Assembly (NCBI RefSeq): GCF_013464485.1
Contig: NZ_RAUX01000007.1
Location: 28,504 to 92,503, forward strand
DNA: 64,000 bases
Source of the DNA: Stenotrophomonas maltophilia
Lineage (GTDB): Bacteria; Pseudomonadota; Gammaproteobacteria; Xanthomonadales; Xanthomonadaceae
Direction of reading: 5' to 3'
Below the pieces are notes generated by a model. That model saw nothing but the letters and a program-made list of their open reading frames with translations. It was not told the origin of the DNA and did no database searches. Both the position numbers and the translations under genes were made by a program. Position 1 is the stretch's first letter; every line of letters starts with the position of its first letter. This document shows, one piece after another, positions 50,988 through 63,184 of this stretch.

Positions 50988-51548
50988 ATGAGAACCAGCA
51001 AGCGCGATCGCATCCTCGACGCCGCCGTCAACGTGATCAATCGTGACGGCGTGCGCGCGGTGACCTTCGAGTCGGTGGCGGCCGAGGCCCAGCTGACACG
51101 TGGTGGCCTGCTGTATCACTTCCCGTCCCGCGAGGCGCTGCTGCGGGGTATCGACGAACACCTGGTGCATGCCTGGGAGACGTCGATGGAAGCGTTGCTG
51201 GGCAAGACCGCCGAGCAGGCCACTGCGTTGGAGCGTTACCAGACCTTCGTGCGCGTGTCGGCCCAGAGCGCTACCCGTGCCGAGCTGATGTTCATGCTTG
51301 AATCGGCCGACCCTGAAGCGCGCGAGCGTCCGTGGGGCCCGGCGGTCCAGCGCTGGGCACCGTCCGCGCCGGAGGCCGGGAATGCCGACCCGACGACGCT
51401 CGACAATTTCGTGGCGCGCCTGGCCGCCGATGGCCTGTGGATCTATGAGGCGATGTACGAAGGGCAGCTGGATGAAGATGTGCGTGCCCAGGTTGCAGAG
51501 CGCATCGCCGGCTTGCTGGCGAAGTCTGATGGGGCGTCGCACGTGTAG
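50988..51548 (+). CDS. TetR-family repressor
   Basis: This 186-residue protein has the N-terminal helix-turn-helix RDRILDAAVNVINRDGVRAV and LTRGGLLYHFPSREALLRGI. A ligand-binding helical domain follows. Co-transcribed with the MFS gene. The last codons run into a GTAGAGTCGAC repeat, whose TAG (51546-51548) is the stop. Confidence 0.9.
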   Translation: MRTSKRDRILDAAVNVINRDGVRAVTFESVAAEAQLTRGGLLYHFPSREALLRGIDEHLVHAWETSMEALLGKTAEQATALERYQTFVRVSAQSATRAELMFMLESADPEARERPWGPAVQRWAPSAPEAGNADPTTLDNFVARLAADGLWIYEAMYEGQLDEDVRAQVAERIAGLLAKSDGASHV

Positions 51549-51647
51549 AGTCGACTGTCGGTAGAGTCGACTGTCAGTCGACTGCTCTTCAACCAGACAA
51601 CGAAACCCCCGCGCTGCGCGCGAGAGTCGACTGACAGTCGACTCTAC
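51545..51647. repeat. GTAGAGTCGAC-type repeats
   Basis: There are two forward starts (GTAGAGTCGACTGTC at 51545 and again at 51561) and an inverted arm ending GTCGACTCTAC at 51647. It supplies stops to both convergent genes, the TetR (51546-51548) and the AraC (51644-51646, minus). Confidence 0.85.
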
Positions 51648-52525
51648 CCGGCCTGCGCGGCAAGGCCCGCCAGCCATGCCCTCGGCGACGCCCCCAGCCG
51701 CTTGCGGAACGCCTTCGATAGCGAGGCGGTATCGGCAAACCCCACCTCGATCGCCACCTGCTTGACCGCCACGCCCGCCCTCAACTGCGCGCAGGCCAGG
51801 CTCAGCCGCCAGTCCAGCAGATAGCTGGCCGGCGTCGCCTGCATCACGTCCTTGAACGCCGCCGCGAAGGCGCTGCGCGACATCCCGGCGGTCGCAGCCA
51901 TGCGTGGCAGCGTCCATTCTTCCTGCGGCGCCTGGTGCATCGCCACCAGCGTGCGCGCCAGCCGCGCATCGGACAGCCCCCGCATCAGCCCGTGGCTGAC
52001 GCCGGCCGCGTCCGGGTGGTCCACCACCCAGCGCAGGATCTGGATCAGCGCCACCTCGAACAGGCGGTTGGTCAGCAGCCTTGAGCCGCAACGCCGGCGA
52101 TCAGCCTCTGCGAACAGCAGGTGCAGGGTGTCGTCCAATTCGCCGATCGCGGCCAGTGGCACCACCATCACCGGCGGCAGCGACTGCACGATCGGATTAC
52201 GCGCACCGCCATCGAAATCCAGCGTGGCACAGGTGAAATCGGGGCCATCCAGCGGTGCGTTGAAGAACACATGGTGCAGCGGCTGCGGATACAGCAGCAG
52301 GCTGGGTGTGTCGATCTTCAAGCGGGGCAGCGCGATATCGCCCCCGGGATGGCGGACCTCCATTTCACCCTGGCGCAGGATGTGCAGGAAGGCACGACCG
52401 GGCTGCGGCTCGAAGACATGGCGCCCGCACAGCGGACCGCTGTGGAACAGCGCGGCCTGTACCCGGAAGCGCTCCAGCAGGGAGGAGAGGCGGTCGGGTG
52501 GGGAGGTGTCGGCGGGGATGCTCAT
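51644..52525 (-). CDS. AraC-family regulator (cupin type)
   Basis: This 293-residue protein has an N-terminal cupin-like part (FLHILRQGEMEVRHPGGDIA, LLLYPQPLHHVFFNAPLDG). The C-terminal double helix-turn-helix has WTLPRMAATAGMSRSAFAAA and VKQVAIEVGFADTASLSKAF. It is divergent from the AhpD-like gene at 52632, its probable target. Such pairs are common in redox-responsive loci. Confidence 0.9.
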   Translation of the reverse strand: MSIPADTSPPDRLSSLLERFRVQAALFHSGPLCGRHVFEPQPGRAFLHILRQGEMEVRHPGGDIALPRLKIDTPSLLLYPQPLHHVFFNAPLDGPDFTCATLDFDGGARNPIVQSLPPVMVVPLAAIGELDDTLHLLFAEADRRRCGSRLLTNRLFEVALIQILRWVVDHPDAAGVSHGLMRGLSDARLARTLVAMHQAPQEEWTLPRMAATAGMSRSAFAAAFKDVMQATPASYLLDWRLSLACAQLRAGVAVKQVAIEVGFADTASLSKAFRKRLGASPRAWLAGLAAQAG

Positions 52526-52631
52526 GGATGAATGGACAACATGTGTGGCTGATTGCGCCTAATGCGTCCAACGAGTCTACCTAGGATGAGCGGGTCGTCC
52601 AATCCCGGGCGCTTTCCCAAGGAGATCCACC

Positions 52632-53168
52632 ATGTCCCGTGTCCCCCTGATCGATGCCGCCAACACCACTGCCGACCGCCAGGCCCTGCTGGGCCAGGTC
52701 CATGCCGCTTTCGGCGCCACCCCGGCCATGTTCCGCGCCGTGGCCAACTCGCCAGCCGCCCTGCAGAGCATGTGGGGTTCGTTCGGCGCGCTGGGCGGCG
52801 GTCGCCTGTCGCCGCTGCTGGGCGAGCAGATCGCCGTGGCCATCGCCAACCGCAATGCGTGCGAATACTGCCTGGCCGCCCACACTGCGTTAGGTCGCAA
52901 GGCCGGTGCCAGCAGCGAGCAGATGGCCGCCGCGCAGATCGGCCAGTCCAGCGACCCAGCGACCGCCGCTGCCCTGAACTTCGCACTGAAGGTGGTCGAG
53001 CAGCGTGCGCAGATTGCCGATGGCGATGTGCAGGCGCTGCGTGCGGCCGGCTTCGACGATGAGCAGATCGTTGAGATCCTCGCCCACGTGGCGCTCAACC
53101 TGTTCACCAACTACGTCAACGTAGCGTTCGACGTGCCGGTGGACTTCCCGAAGGTGGCGCTGCGCTGA
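52632..53168 (+). CDS. AhpD-like / carboxymuconolactone decarboxylase-family protein
   Basis: This 178-residue protein starts behind AAGGAG. The redox motif is NACEYCLAAHTALG with C77, C80 and H84, as in AhpD-type peroxidase-related proteins. The hallmark helices are present at both sides. A peroxidase or redox-stress role is inferred. Divergent from the AraC gene across a 106-bp spacer. Confidence 0.88.
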   Translation: MSRVPLIDAANTTADRQALLGQVHAAFGATPAMFRAVANSPAALQSMWGSFGALGGGRLSPLLGEQIAVAIANRNACEYCLAAHTALGRKAGASSEQMAAAQIGQSSDPATAAALNFALKVVEQRAQIADGDVQALRAAGFDDEQIVEILAHVALNLFTNYVNVAFDVPVDFPKVALR

Positions 53169-53228
53169 GATTCGGTTCGGCCCGGGTGGCAGTGGTCCGC
53201 CCGGGCCGGTCGGAATGGAGCCGACGGG

Positions 53229-53315
53229 GTAGAGTCGACTGTCAGTCGACTATCGTGCGCAGCGCGGGGTTTTGGGGATCTGAACGAAGGGCAGTCGACT
53301 GACAGTCGACTCTAC
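53229..53315. repeat. GTAGAGTCGAC-type inverted dimer
   Basis: GTAGAGTCGACTGTCAGTCG starts at 53229 and the inverted arm ends GACAGTCGACTCTAC at 53315. It lies between the convergent AhpD-like and fdhD genes. Confidence 0.85.
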
Positions 53316-53325
53316 CCAGTCGACG

Positions 53326-54165
53326 TTACTTGTCATCCGCCTGCAGCCGTTCGGGATGCGTATATACGTTGAATCCGCTCTCCCGCGCGAAACCCACCAG
53401 GCACAGGCCTGCGCTGCGGGCCAGGTCGATCGCCAGCGCGGTCGGTGCCGATACCGCCGCCAGCACGCTGGCGCCGGCACGTACCGCCTTGCTGACCATT
53501 TCGTAGCTGGCGCGGCTGGAAATGACCAGCAGGCCGCCGGTGACGGTGTGCTCGTTGTGATGCAGAGCACCGATCAGCTTGTCCAACGCATTGTGGCGGC
53601 CGACATCCTCGCGCACCCAGCCGATCCGGCCATTGGCGTCGGCCCAGGCGGCAGCGTGGGTCGAGCCACTCACCGCATTCATCGGCTGATGCTGCACCAG
53701 CATGGCCAGCGCCCGCTGCAGGGCTGCCGGGGGGTAGGTCCGCCGCTCACGCACCTCAGGCAGCGGTCGCAGCACCTCTTCCAGTTGGCGTGTGCCGCAC
53801 AGGCCACAACCACCGCGGCCCGGTAGTAGACGTCCATTGGCCGGGTCCAGGTCAGCACCGGGCGCCTCCTCGGCGACGGTCATCTGCAGCTCGATGCCTT
53901 CCAGCTGCGGGCGGATGTCGACCGACAGCAACTGCGAGGGGGTGTCGATCAGGCCCTCGCTGAGCGAGAACCCGAGCGCGAAATCTTCCAGGTCACACGG
54001 CGTGGCCATCATCACCGCGAAGGCGGCGCCGTTGTAGCGCAGCGCCACCGGTACTTCTTCGGCCACCACATCGACCTGCCGCTGTCGACCCTCGTTGCGC
54101 CATCGCTGCAACGGGCGTTGGACGGTGCCGGCCGGCGGGGTGTGCGGCGGGATCGAATCAGGCAT
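53326..54165 (-). CDS. fdhD: Formate dehydrogenase accessory sulfurtransferase FdhD
   Basis: This 279-residue protein starts at ATG 54165. The CxxC of FdhD is in RGGCGLCGTRQ (C120, C123). Family motifs are MMATPCDLEDFALGFSLSEG and REDVGRHNALDKLIGA. It transfers sulfur from a desulfurase to the bis-MGD cofactor of formate dehydrogenases. It is divergent from the molybdo-oxidoreductase gene at 54411, its likely client. Confidence 0.93.
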   Translation of the reverse strand: MPDSIPPHTPPAGTVQRPLQRWRNEGRQRQVDVVAEEVPVALRYNGAAFAVMMATPCDLEDFALGFSLSEGLIDTPSQLLSVDIRPQLEGIELQMTVAEEAPGADLDPANGRLLPGRGGCGLCGTRQLEEVLRPLPEVRERRTYPPAALQRALAMLVQHQPMNAVSGSTHAAAWADANGRIGWVREDVGRHNALDKLIGALHHNEHTVTGGLLVISSRASYEMVSKAVRAGASVLAAVSAPTALAIDLARSAGLCLVGFARESGFNVYTHPERLQADDK

Positions 54166-54410
54166 GCAGCGCGTCCGGACAAGGAAGAAACGCGGGCGGG
54201 CCACCGCCTGCGGTTTCGAGGATAGCGCAGTGATCACACGCAGACGCGGCGGTAACCGTTGTCATGGCAGGCTGCGCTGAAAATGGCACGTATCCACTGG
54301 CGGAGCGGCGTGGGCCGTGCTTGACTGTGAAGCTGGCCGTGCGATCGAAGGCGCTGCCGGAGCGCATTGTGCCGTTGTGTTGCTGCGTTCCTCCCGTCAG
54401 GTTCCCGAAC

Positions 54411-56696
54411 ATGTCCGAGCAGAAGCCACCGCGTTACAAGCCCTACAACCAGCCGGCTGGTGGCTGGGGGGCCGCCGGCGCTACCGCCAGGGTGCTGCTG
54501 CAGCAGAGCGTGATCGGCAAAGGCTCGAAGGCGTTGCTGGCGATGAACCAGCCGGGTGGCTTCAAGTGCCCCAGCTGTGCGTTCCCGGACGCCGACGAGC
54601 GCAGGAAACTGGAGTTCTGCGAAAACGGCGCGAAGGCACTGGCCTGGGAAGCCACCCAGTTCCGCGCCGGCCGCGAACTGTTCGCACAGCACACCGTTAC
54701 CGAACTGATGGCGCAGACCGATTACTGGCTGGAGATGCAGGGCCGGCTGACCGAGCCAATGCGTTACGACGCAGCCACCGACCACTATGTTCCGTGCAGC
54801 TGGGATGAGGCCTTCGCGTTGATCGGCCGCCACCTGCAGGCACTGGACAGCCCGCACCAGGCCGAGTTCTACACCTCCGGCCGCACGCCGAACGAAGCTG
54901 CGTTCCTCTATTCGATCTTCGTGCGCGAGTTCGGCACCAACAACTTCCCGGACTGCTCGAACATGTGCCACGAGCCGACCAGCCGCGGCCTGCCGCCGGC
55001 CATCGGGGTGGGCAAGGGCACCATCGTGCTGCAGGATTTCGAGCACGCCGAGGCGATCTTCGTGATCGGCCAGAACACCGGCACCAATTCGCCGCGGATG
55101 ATGAGCAACCTGGTCGAGGCGCGCAAACGCGGCATCCCCATCGTAGCGGTCAACCCGATGCCCGAGCGCGCGCTGATCCGCTTCGCAGAACCGCAGGACG
55201 TGGTACAGATGGCCACGTTCGGTTCTACCGAAATCACAAGCGAGTTCGTGCACATCCGCATCGGCGGCGACCTCGCGCTGATCAAGGGCATGATGAAGGT
55301 GATGTTCGAGCGCGAGGCGCAGGGCGAGCACGTGCTCGACCACGACTTCCTGTCAGAACACACGGTGGGCCTGGAGGCGCTGCGCGAGGACGTGATGGCG
55401 CAGGATTGGGACGAGATCGTACGGATTTCCGGCATTTCGCAGGCGCAGATCCGCCGTTGTGCGGAGATCTACATCCGCTCCAACGCCACGGTGATCTGCT
55501 ACGGCATGGGACTGACCCAGCATCAGTACGGCTCGCGCCTGCTGCAGCAGGTCGCCAACCTGCTGTTGCTGCGTGGCAACTTCGGCAAGCCCGGTGCCGG
55601 CATCGGGCCGATCCGCGGCCATTCCAATGTGCAGGGCGACCGAACCGTCGGCATCGATGAGAAGCCCAAGCCGGCCTATCTGGATCGCGTGCAGCAGGTG
55701 TTCGGCTTCGATCCGCCACGCGAGCACGGCCACCATGTGGTCGAATCGATCGAAGCGATGCTGGACGGCAGCGCCAAGGTGTTCATCGGCCTGGGTGGCA
55801 ATTTCATTCATGCAGTGCCCGATACGCCGCGTGCGTATGAGGCCATGCGTGGCCTGGATCTGACCGTGGGCATCGCCACCAAGCTCAACCGAGGTCATCT
55901 GGTGCACGGCCGCGACGCGCTGATCCTGCCGGTGGTCGCGCGCTCGGAGCGCATCGTCACGCCGGCCGGCGAGCAGTTCGTCACCATCGAAGATGCGATG
56001 TCCAATGTGACCGCCTCGCGGGGTGTGCTCGAGCCGGTCAGTGCCGATGTGTTGCCGGAGGTAGAGATCGTCTGCCGCATGGCGATGGCCGCACTGCCGC
56101 ACAGCAGGGTCGACTGGGCACGCTGCATTCACGACTATGCCCCCATTCGTGAACTGATAGCTGCGGTGTACCCGGAGATCTACACCGGCTTCAACGAGCG
56201 CATCCAGCAGCCGCATGGTTTCCATCTGGACATCCCGCCGCGCCGCCGCGTCTGGCCCACGCCGAACGGCAAGGCCAACATCCTGGTGATGCCTGGCCTG
56301 GACGTGGACGATCCCGTACATGATCCGGACATGCTGCGGCTGGCCACCGTGCGCTCGCACGATCAGTACAACACCACCATCTACAGCTACAACGACCGCT
56401 ATCGCGGCGTGTACAACGACCGCATGGTGCTGTTCATGAACATCGAGGATCGGCTGGCGCGCGGGCTGGAGAAGGAGGCACTGGTCAGTCTGGAGACCAT
56501 CAGCGGTGATGGCGTTCAGCGGCGCATCGAAGGCCTGACCGTACTGGACTACCCGATGCCGCGCGGCGCGCTGGCCGGTTACTACCCTGAACTGAACCCG
56601 TTGCTGCCGCTGGATTACTACGACCGGATCAGCGGCACGCCAGCCGCCAAGTCGATTCCGGTGCGGGTGAGCGCAATGGTGGCGGCGATTGCGTGA
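54411..56696 (+). CDS. FdhF/YdeP-family molybdopterin oxidoreductase
   Basis: This 761-residue protein has an N-terminal CPSCAFPDADERRKLEFCEN with cysteines but not a full four-cysteine iron-sulfur motif. Bis-MGD domains follow: NFPDCSNMCHEPTSRGLPPA about residue 180, IGQNTGTNSPRMMSNLVEAR, and the C-terminal barrel with ATVRSHDQYNTTIYSYNDRY. YdeP proteins are annotated as formate-dehydrogenase-like, but the reaction is unproven. No iron-sulfur or membrane subunit is adjacent, so it seems to be a soluble single-subunit enzyme. Confidence 0.9.
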   Translation: MSEQKPPRYKPYNQPAGGWGAAGATARVLLQQSVIGKGSKALLAMNQPGGFKCPSCAFPDADERRKLEFCENGAKALAWEATQFRAGRELFAQHTVTELMAQTDYWLEMQGRLTEPMRYDAATDHYVPCSWDEAFALIGRHLQALDSPHQAEFYTSGRTPNEAAFLYSIFVREFGTNNFPDCSNMCHEPTSRGLPPAIGVGKGTIVLQDFEHAEAIFVIGQNTGTNSPRMMSNLVEARKRGIPIVAVNPMPERALIRFAEPQDVVQMATFGSTEITSEFVHIRIGGDLALIKGMMKVMFEREAQGEHVLDHDFLSEHTVGLEALREDVMAQDWDEIVRISGISQAQIRRCAEIYIRSNATVICYGMGLTQHQYGSRLLQQVANLLLLRGNFGKPGAGIGPIRGHSNVQGDRTVGIDEKPKPAYLDRVQQVFGFDPPREHGHHVVESIEAMLDGSAKVFIGLGGNFIHAVPDTPRAYEAMRGLDLTVGIATKLNRGHLVHGRDALILPVVARSERIVTPAGEQFVTIEDAMSNVTASRGVLEPVSADVLPEVEIVCRMAMAALPHSRVDWARCIHDYAPIRELIAAVYPEIYTGFNERIQQPHGFHLDIPPRRRVWPTPNGKANILVMPGLDVDDPVHDPDMLRLATVRSHDQYNTTIYSYNDRYRGVYNDRMVLFMNIEDRLARGLEKEALVSLETISGDGVQRRIEGLTVLDYPMPRGALAGYYPELNPLLPLDYYDRISGTPAAKSIPVRVSAMVAAIA

Positions 56697-56721
56697 CGCG
56701 CGCATCGGCTATCATCGGCGG

Positions 56722-57057
56722 GTGAACCTGCCTGGCCTGCTACTGAGATGGATGCTGCTTGTTGCCTTGGTGCTGAATGCACCGGCGCTTGCGACTGTCT
56801 CATCCTCGTACGCGGCGCAGTCCAGCGCGGACCATTGCGCCGCACCGCATTCTGCGGCCATGGCCGGATGCTGCGACGCTGCTGCATCAACGGCCTGCCA
56901 GAGCGGCGAGTGTGAATGCCCGCCGGCCTGTCTTGGCTTGCTGGCGACATTGAACGGAACACCGGCATCGCCCTGGCGTGAGGCACCTGTGCCGGCAAGC
57001 ACCCAGCAGCGCGCACCGCCGCCGATGCCGGACCCGTTGCGTCCACCCATCGCGTGA
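56722..57057 (+). CDS. copL: CopL-family metal-binding leader protein
   Basis: From GTG 56722 this encodes 111 residues. The signal peptide ends NAPALATVSS. The mature part has histidines (SADHCAAPHSAAMAG) and a cysteine cluster (GCCDAAASTACQSGECECPP). Length, layout and genus match the CopL proteins that precede copper genes in xanthomonads. The upstream space is short and no cop-box-like palindrome is seen. Confidence 0.72.
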   Translation: MNLPGLLLRWMLLVALVLNAPALATVSSSYAAQSSADHCAAPHSAAMAGCCDAAASTACQSGECECPPACLGLLATLNGTPASPWREAPVPASTQQRAPPPMPDPLRPPIA

Positions 57058-57173
57058 TTTCCTGCAGGCCCTCAAGCGCCTGCCAAGACTGCTCGACTTT
57101 TTCTCGACTCTGCCGGCGCCTTCGATGCGCGGGCGGCGGGCCTTGTTGCCCGTACCTGCAAAGGAATCACTCA

Positions 57174-57710
57174 ATGAACCGTACTCTCTCCCTCGGCCTG
57201 CTGCTGGGCACTGTGTTGGCCACGAACGCCTGCGCTCGTGCCGTCGAAGAATCCTCCGCAGCACCGGTCGCCAGCGAGGCACCGGCACCAGCCCCGGTCA
57301 GCCCGGCGATGGTTGATCCGGCCTTGCCGGTTGCCATCGTGCACAAGACCGCCAGCTGCGGTTGCTGCGGCATATGGGTCGATCACTTGAAGGCCGCCGG
57401 CTTCCAGGTCGATGTGCGCGATACCGACGACATGAACCCGATCAAGGTCCGCCTGGGCGTGCCGGTCGGCAAGGCCTCCTGCCATACCGCCGAGATCGGT
57501 GGCTACGTGGTCGAGGGCCATATCCCGGCCGAGGACATCAAGCGCTTGTTGGCCGAACGACCGTCGGCGCGCGGGCTGGTGCTGCCCGGTATGCCGGCCG
57601 GTTCGCCGGGAATGGAAATGCCCGATGGCTACGTGCAGCGGTACACCGTTGAGCTGGTGCGCACCGACGGCAGCACCGAGCCGTATGCCCAGCACGGGCA
57701 GGGGGGCTGA
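57174..57710 (+). CDS. DUF411 (CopG-type) periplasmic copper protein
   Basis: This 178-residue protein has an AAGGA ribosome site. An N-terminal signal (about 1-22) is followed by a Pro/Ala linker. The DUF411 domain has the CxCC site TASCGCCGIWVDHL (C62, C64, C65), GKASCHTAEIGGYVVEGHIP and LVLPGMPAGSPGMEMPDG, the last rich in methionine. Members have a thioredoxin-like fold and bind copper. Located 116 bp after copL, probably a copper-handling pair. Confidence 0.87.
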   Translation: MNRTLSLGLLLGTVLATNACARAVEESSAAPVASEAPAPAPVSPAMVDPALPVAIVHKTASCGCCGIWVDHLKAAGFQVDVRDTDDMNPIKVRLGVPVGKASCHTAEIGGYVVEGHIPAEDIKRLLAERPSARGLVLPGMPAGSPGMEMPDGYVQRYTVELVRTDGSTEPYAQHGQGG

Positions 57711-57762
57711 CAGTCAGTGGAGGTGCCGGTCGGCCTGGCCGGCACCCCTCTACGCGGCCGGT

Positions 57763-57824
57763 GTAGAGCCGAGCCCACGCTCGGCTGCTTTCGGCCGGCA
57801 AGCCGAGCGTAGGCTCGGCTCTAC
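57763..57824. repeat. GTAG-type (SMAG) inverted dimer
   Basis: GTAGAGCCGAGCCCACGCTC starts at 57763 and the inverted arm ends AGGCTCGGCTCTAC at 57824, 4 bp from the end of the beta-lactamase gene. It may serve as 3' structure for both converging genes. Confidence 0.9.
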
Positions 57825-57828
57825 AGGA

Positions 57829-60642
<2,814 letters not shown>

Positions 60643-60687
60643 CCCGCAGATTCCACTGCGGGCCCGGGGCAACTCCGCCCCGGGCCC
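60643..60687. terminator. Overlapping hairpins between convergent genes
   Basis: CCCGCAG-ATTCCA-CTGCGGG (60643-60662) overlaps a stronger stem GGGCCCGGGGC-AACTCC-GCCCCGGGCCC (60660-60687, 11 bp). The stems share bases and cannot form together. Placed between two convergent stops, they should end transcripts from both sides. Confidence 0.7.
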
Positions 60688-60696
60688 TGCTGCTGC

Positions 60697-63114
60697 TTAG
60701 TACCGGTACTGCCACCCCAGCGTCAGCACCCGGCCGCGACCAGAGAAATAGCTTGGATTCGATGGCGTCGTCTGCGAGTAGTAGCTGATGTACTGCTTGT
60801 TCGCCAGGTTCTGCACGCCAAGTGTGAAGGCATGCTTGTCCAGCATGTAGCGCGCGACCAGATCCACCGTGGTGTAGCCCTTGAACTCTGCTACCCGCGC
60901 GCCACGCAGGTCGAAGTCGCGATCGAAGGCGTGGCTGGCCTGCAGGCGGGTGCTGAGCTGCGGCGTCCAGCCCTGTTCCCAGAACGCGGTCAGCCGGTTC
61001 GGTGCGATGTTCACGCCCGCCAGGTCGCTGTCGAGGCGACCGTCGATGTCGGCGTCATAGCGGCCGTTCGCGCGCGCGTAGCCCAGGCCGAGGCGGCTGT
61101 CACCCAGGCGCAGGCGCAGGTTGCTCTCGAAGCCTTCCACGCGCGTGGCCTGCCGTTGCACGTTGTAGGCGTCGATGCCGGCGTCGTAGACCAGCACCGA
61201 GCCCAGCTTGGATTCGGAGGTGTAGTAGGCGATGTCACCGCTGAAGCGGCCATCGTCGTATTCAAGACCGATTTCGCGGTTGTCCGAGACCACCGGCGAC
61301 AGGTCGACCAGGTTCTCCACGCGTTGGCCGTCGCGGTTGATCGCACGCAGCACGCGGCCGACATCGGCCACGGTGTAGCCCTCCGAGTACGAGGCATAGG
61401 CGTTGAGGCGATCGTTGATGTACCAGACCGCGCCGAAGTTGGGCAGGGTCTCGCTCATGGTCGGCTTGCCCCCGGCCACTTTCCGCGTACCGTAACGCGG
61501 CAGCGTCGTGTAATCGCCCACTTCCAGCTCCCCCTTTTCGTAGCGAAGGCCGCCGGACAGCATGAGGTGATCGGTCGGCCACCAGTGCAGCTGCAGCAGC
61601 GGCGAGAGGCTCTGGTAGGTGGTCAGCGGCACCCAGTTCATGCCGCTGGCCAGCAGCACCTGGTGGGTGCGGTCACGCAGGCCGTCCAGGCCCAGGGTGA
61701 CGTCCAGCGTGGTATCGGCCACGCGGGTCCAGCTCTGGGTCAGCTTGAAGCCGCGCTTGTCCGATTCGTTCTGGGTCTGGTCCCAGGCGGCATTGGCACC
61801 TGTGTTGCCCCACGGATCCCACTGGCTGGCACCATAACGGCCTTCGAAGTCGACCGCGAACGCCTGTGCCTGGAAGCGACCGCCAAGCAGATCGGCAGCG
61901 CTGTAGTCCACGGTCAAGGAGCGTGAGCGGTTCATCGGCGGATCCAGTGGCGTGTCACCCGGTACCGAAACGGTCGGGCGGCCGCTGCGGAAGTCGCCAT
62001 TCACTGCGAAGTAGTTGTCCAGCCCGCGCAGTTCGTAGCGGTTGGCCATCACCTGCAGGCGATGGCCCTCGGCAATGCTCCAGCCCAGCTTGGCGAATAC
62101 ATTCGACGAGGTCGAATCCATCAGTTCGCCCTGCGCGTTGGTGCCGATCGATCGGCCCTCGCCGTCGTGGTACAGGCCCTGCTTTTCATAGGCCAGGCCA
62201 GCGACCAGGTCGAACTGCTCGCTGCGCACACCCACCAGGGCCGAGCCGCGCTGGCCATTGTCATCATGGCGGCTGGGCAGGGCAGAGCTGTAGCTGACAT
62301 TGGTGTCGAGCAGGAACGCGCCCGGCTCACTGGGCGCACTGCGGGTGATGATATTGACGATGCCACCGGTGCCGCCGATGCCCTGCAGCGCATTGGCACC
62401 GTGGATCACTTCGATGCGCTCGATCATCGCCGGATCAATGGTGTGCGAATCGCGCGATCCATCACGCAGCGGTGTGGACTGCGGTACACCATCGACCATG
62501 TACAGGATGCCGCGGCCGCGCATTGTTTCGCCGTAGTTGGACATTTTCTCGCGCGCTGGCGCGAACGCCGGAATCTGTGACGACAGCACGCGCGAAACAT
62601 CCGAGCCCAGCGCCAGTTGCTGGGCGATGTCCTCGCGGGTCAGCACGGTGATGGTGTTGGGCATCGCGGTTTCGCCCTGCGGCATGCGCGCCGTGGAGGC
62701 CGATACCGTGACGCGGGCCAGCGAGGTGGGGGCCGTTGGCGAGGAGGCCCGCGCCGGCGCCTTGGCCTTTGGCGGCGTGGCTGCCGGGCTTACCACGAAG
62801 ACACCGGGCGAGCGTTCCTGGAGGGTGAGGCCGTGCCCGGCCAGCAACCGCTGCAGCGCCTCGCCTGGCGTGTAGCGGCCATCGAGAGCGGGTGCGTTGC
62901 GGCCGCTTACCGTGTCGGCGGCGAACAGCAGCTGGATACCACTCTGGCGCGCCAGCGCGTTGAGCGAAGCCTGCAGCGGGCCGGCGGGCAGGTGCAGTTC
63001 GAGCGGCGCAGGTGCGGTGGTCTGTGCGGCAGCGGGCAGCGCGGTGCAGAGGCAGGCGGCGAGCAGGGTGGGGGCCAGCCGGCGCAGGGCGGCGGGCGAA
63101 TGACGGCGGGTCAT
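60697..63114 (-). CDS. STN-containing TonB-dependent receptor (second signalling receptor)
   Basis: This 805-residue protein starts at ATG 63114 behind AAGGA. The signal peptide ends PAAAQTT. The STN domain is about 38-110 (ELHLPAGPLQASLNALARQS). The plug has RMPQGETAMPNTITVLTRED and RIEVIHGANALQGIGGTGGI. The barrel ends GRVLTLGWQYRY. STN plus the adjacent FecR gene (70 bp upstream) indicates a second cell-surface signalling system. Ligand not predictable; a siderophore is the usual one. Confidence 0.9.
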   Translation of the reverse strand: MTRRHSPAALRRLAPTLLAACLCTALPAAAQTTAPAPLELHLPAGPLQASLNALARQSGIQLLFAADTVSGRNAPALDGRYTPGEALQRLLAGHGLTLQERSPGVFVVSPAATPPKAKAPARASSPTAPTSLARVTVSASTARMPQGETAMPNTITVLTREDIAQQLALGSDVSRVLSSQIPAFAPAREKMSNYGETMRGRGILYMVDGVPQSTPLRDGSRDSHTIDPAMIERIEVIHGANALQGIGGTGGIVNIITRSAPSEPGAFLLDTNVSYSSALPSRHDDNGQRGSALVGVRSEQFDLVAGLAYEKQGLYHDGEGRSIGTNAQGELMDSTSSNVFAKLGWSIAEGHRLQVMANRYELRGLDNYFAVNGDFRSGRPTVSVPGDTPLDPPMNRSRSLTVDYSAADLLGGRFQAQAFAVDFEGRYGASQWDPWGNTGANAAWDQTQNESDKRGFKLTQSWTRVADTTLDVTLGLDGLRDRTHQVLLASGMNWVPLTTYQSLSPLLQLHWWPTDHLMLSGGLRYEKGELEVGDYTTLPRYGTRKVAGGKPTMSETLPNFGAVWYINDRLNAYASYSEGYTVADVGRVLRAINRDGQRVENLVDLSPVVSDNREIGLEYDDGRFSGDIAYYTSESKLGSVLVYDAGIDAYNVQRQATRVEGFESNLRLRLGDSRLGLGYARANGRYDADIDGRLDSDLAGVNIAPNRLTAFWEQGWTPQLSTRLQASHAFDRDFDLRGARVAEFKGYTTVDLVARYMLDKHAFTLGVQNLANKQYISYYSQTTPSNPSYFSGRGRVLTLGWQYRY

Positions 63115-63184
63115 GCGGGGTCCTTCGAAGGGGTTCAAGCAGTTGCCGGTTGGGGCGGCGCTCAACCCACCCTCGATGTGGCCG

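Noticed and set aside
62-57824. GTAG repeats considered as a CRISPR array
   Set aside because: The units are dispersed inverted dimers between unrelated genes, without regular spacers or cas genes.
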